Below, one piece after another: positions 62,616-64,000 of a stretch of 64,000 nucleotides of DNA (positions are counted from its first letter, which is position 1; the number at the start of each line of letters is the position of its first letter). The notes beneath the pieces are model-generated. The model made no database searches. It was not told the origin of the DNA and worked only from the letters and a program-made list of their open reading frames with translations. The translations under genes and the position numbers were made by a program. The stretch is from the NCBI RefSeq assembly GCF_001984175.1, contig NZ_MTQP01000054.1, positions 62,001 to 126,000 on the forward strand. The letters are read 5' to 3'. The stretch is from Saccharothrix sp. ALI-22-I (lineage in GTDB: Bacteria > Actinomycetota > Actinomycetes > Mycobacteriales > Pseudonocardiaceae).

Positions 62616-63418
62616 CGTCCGCCCGCCGTCGGACCCGGGGTCGACTGCCGGTGGTCCTGGTGCTGCCGGCCGTCGTCGGACTCGCGTTCCTGCTCGTCCC
62701 GCTGGTCGGGCTGCTGGTGCGCGCACCGTGGGACACGCTGCCCGAGCAGCTGTTCAGCTCTTCGGTCGGCGAGGCGCTGCGGTTGTCGCTGGTGTGCGCG
62801 AGTCTGGCGACGGTGGTGTGCCTGGTGCTGGGCGTGCCGTTGGCGTGGCTGTTGGCGCGCGGTGACGTGCCGGGGCGTGGTGTGCTGCGGGCGTTGGTGA
62901 CGGTGCCGCTCGTGCTGCCGCCCGTGGTGGGCGGGGTGGCGTTGCTGTTCGTGTTGGGCCGGCGCGGGTTGGTCGGGCAGTACCTCGACGCGTGGTTCGG
63001 GATCTCGTTGCCGTTCACCACGGCGGGGGTGGTGTTGGCGGAGGCGTTCGTGGCCATGCCGTTCCTGGTCATCTCGGTGGAGGGCGCGTTGCGGGCCGCC
63101 GACCCGCGGTACGAGGAGGCCGCCGCGACCCTCGGCGCCTCGCGGTGGTTGGCGTTCCGGCGGGTCACGTTGCCGTCGATCCTGCCGGGCGTGGTGGCGG
63201 GCACGGTGTTGTGCTGGGCGCGGGCGTTGGGCGAGTTCGGGGCGACCATCACGTTCGCGGGCAACTTCCCCGGTGAGACGACCACCATGCCGCTGGCCGT
63301 GTACCTGGCCCTGGAGACCGATCCGGACGCGGCGATCGTGCTCAGTGTCGTGCTGCTGCTGGTGTCGGTCGGTGTGCTGGCCGCGTTGCGCGACCGTTGG
63401 ATCAGTGGTCCGTCATGA
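62612..63418 (+). CDS. modB: molybdate ABC transporter permease ModB
   Basis: 268 residues, six membrane helices. The coupling EAA loop is EAAATLGASRWLAFRRVTLP; family blocks PLVLPPVVGGVALLFVLGRR and ARALGEFGATITFAGNFPGE are intact. GTG start coupled to modA; the stop overlaps the modC ATG (ATGA). Confidence 0.95.
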   Translation: MTSARRRTRGRLPVVLVLPAVVGLAFLLVPLVGLLVRAPWDTLPEQLFSSSVGEALRLSLVCASLATVVCLVLGVPLAWLLARGDVPGRGVLRALVTVPLVLPPVVGGVALLFVLGRRGLVGQYLDAWFGISLPFTTAGVVLAEAFVAMPFLVISVEGALRAADPRYEEAAATLGASRWLAFRRVTLPSILPGVVAGTVLCWARALGEFGATITFAGNFPGETTTMPLAVYLALETDPDAAIVLSVVLLLVSVGVLAALRDRWISGPS

Positions 63419-64000
63419 CGTTGCACGCGGATCTGCGGGTCGGTCGTGCCGGGTTCGTCCTGGCCGCGGAGGTGACCGTCGAGCCGGGCGAGGTCGTCGC
63501 GCTGCTCGGCCCGAACGGCGCGGGCAAGACCACGGCGCTGCGCGCGCTCGCCGGGCTGTTGCCGTTGAGCGGCGGGCACATCCGGGTGGGCGGGCAGACG
63601 TGGGACGCGCCACCGGAGGTGTTCCGGCCCGCCGAGCGGCGCCCGATCGGGGTGGTGTTCCAGGACTACCTGCTCTTCGCGCACCTGTCCGCCTTGGAGA
63701 ACGTGGCGTTCGGGCTGCGTGCGCGCGGTACCGGGCGGGCGGCGGCGCGGGAGGAGGCGGCCCGGTGGCTGGACCGGGTCGGGTTGGCGGCGCACGCCAA
63801 GGCCAAGCCGCGTACGTTGTCCGGTGGGCAAGCGCAGCGCGTCGCCCTGGCCCGCGCGCTCGCGACCAGCCCGGAACTCCTGCTGCTCGACGAGCCGCTG
63901 GCCGCCCTGGACGCGGCGACCCGGTTGCACGTGCGCGCCGAACTCGGCCACCACCTGCGCGACTACCCCGGCCACACGCTGCTGGTCACGCACGACCCGT
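63415..64000 (+). CDS. modC: molybdate ABC transporter ATPase ModC, cut by window end
   Basis: The first 195 residues are present. Walker A LLGPNGAGKTTALRALAGLL, Q-loop GVVFQDYLLFAHLSALENVA, signature TLSGGQAQRVALARALATSP, Walker B LLLLDEPLAALDAATRL and H-loop LLVTHDP are all intact. The C-terminal part, which in ModC often carries a TOBE domain, lies beyond the window. Confidence 0.95.
   Translation, partial: MTLHADLRVGRAGFVLAAEVTVEPGEVVALLGPNGAGKTTALRALAGLLPLSGGHIRVGGQTWDAPPEVFRPAERRPIGVVFQDYLLFAHLSALENVAFGLRARGTGRAAAREEAARWLDRVGLAAHAKAKPRTLSGGQAQRVALARALATSPELLLLDEPLAALDAATRLHVRAELGHHLRDYPGHTLLVTHDP

Overview
This is high-GC actinomycete DNA. The gene families (FxLD-type methyltransferase, AfsR-like and XRE-TPR regulator remnants, an ABBA indole prenyltransferase, KdpFABC, TelA/XpaC-like proteins, DUF4383) fit a Pseudonocardiales or Streptomyces-like chromosome. 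That placement is inference; there is no rRNA or tRNA gene in the window to fix the lineage.

The window has two very different halves. Positions 1 to about 37,100 are a decayed accessory zone. It holds at least seven insertion-sequence families or their scraps (IS701, IS110, IS630, IS5, IS21, an integrase-core IS with TGTGCCGCTC-type ends, and a further degraded integrase-type IS). Around and between them are gene pieces with lost ends and many single-base frameshifts: aldo/keto reductase, CYTH cyclase, aminoglycoside phosphotransferase, AfsR-like TPR protein, tryptophanase, indole prenyltransferase, FxLD-type methyltransferase, DNA alkylation repair protein and others. Apparently intact islands survive in it: a NIPSNAP/alpha-beta hydrolase pair carried inside IS701 ends (1.7-2.9 kb), a HAD protein, an APH-type kinase, a DHFR-like reductase, a lipoprotein, a TAT-exported amidohydrolase, an HTH gene divergent from a DUF7662-GIY-YIG fusion, a six-repeat lectin-like propeller, an anti-sigma-type ATPase, and a two-gene operon of a metacaspase with a Q/G-rich, hydrophobic-repeat protein (31.3-33.7 kb). 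That operon is the most interesting candidate system here.

Positions 37,119-64,000 are compact and almost fully intact. From left to right they hold: the potassium-uptake operon kdpFABC plus a 27-codon leader-like gene, all on minus; a scar where a TetR/SDR divergent pair lost both N-termini; a TelA operon (solute-binding-like protein, TelA, lipoprotein with a vWA domain, XpaC-like protein), split by an IS200/IS605 element with tnpA and tnpB; an MFS transporter and a DUF1059 protein; a secreted phytase-like esterase; a HAD remnant; two cyclic-di-GMP proteins (a GGDEF protein with a degenerate HD-GYP-like domain, and a GGDEF-EAL protein) flanking a TenA-like gene and a 22-bp inverted repeat array; small helix-hairpin-helix and acidic proteins; a metallophosphoesterase; an NAD-binding protein; two small membrane proteins; and the start of a molybdate operon (Mop-type regulator, modA, modB, modC cut by the window end).

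Functionally, the right half encodes ion homeostasis (potassium, molybdate, toxic anions) and second-messenger signalling. The left half records repeated IS-driven rearrangement, including an inactivated prenylindole pathway and an orphan RiPP methyltransferase.
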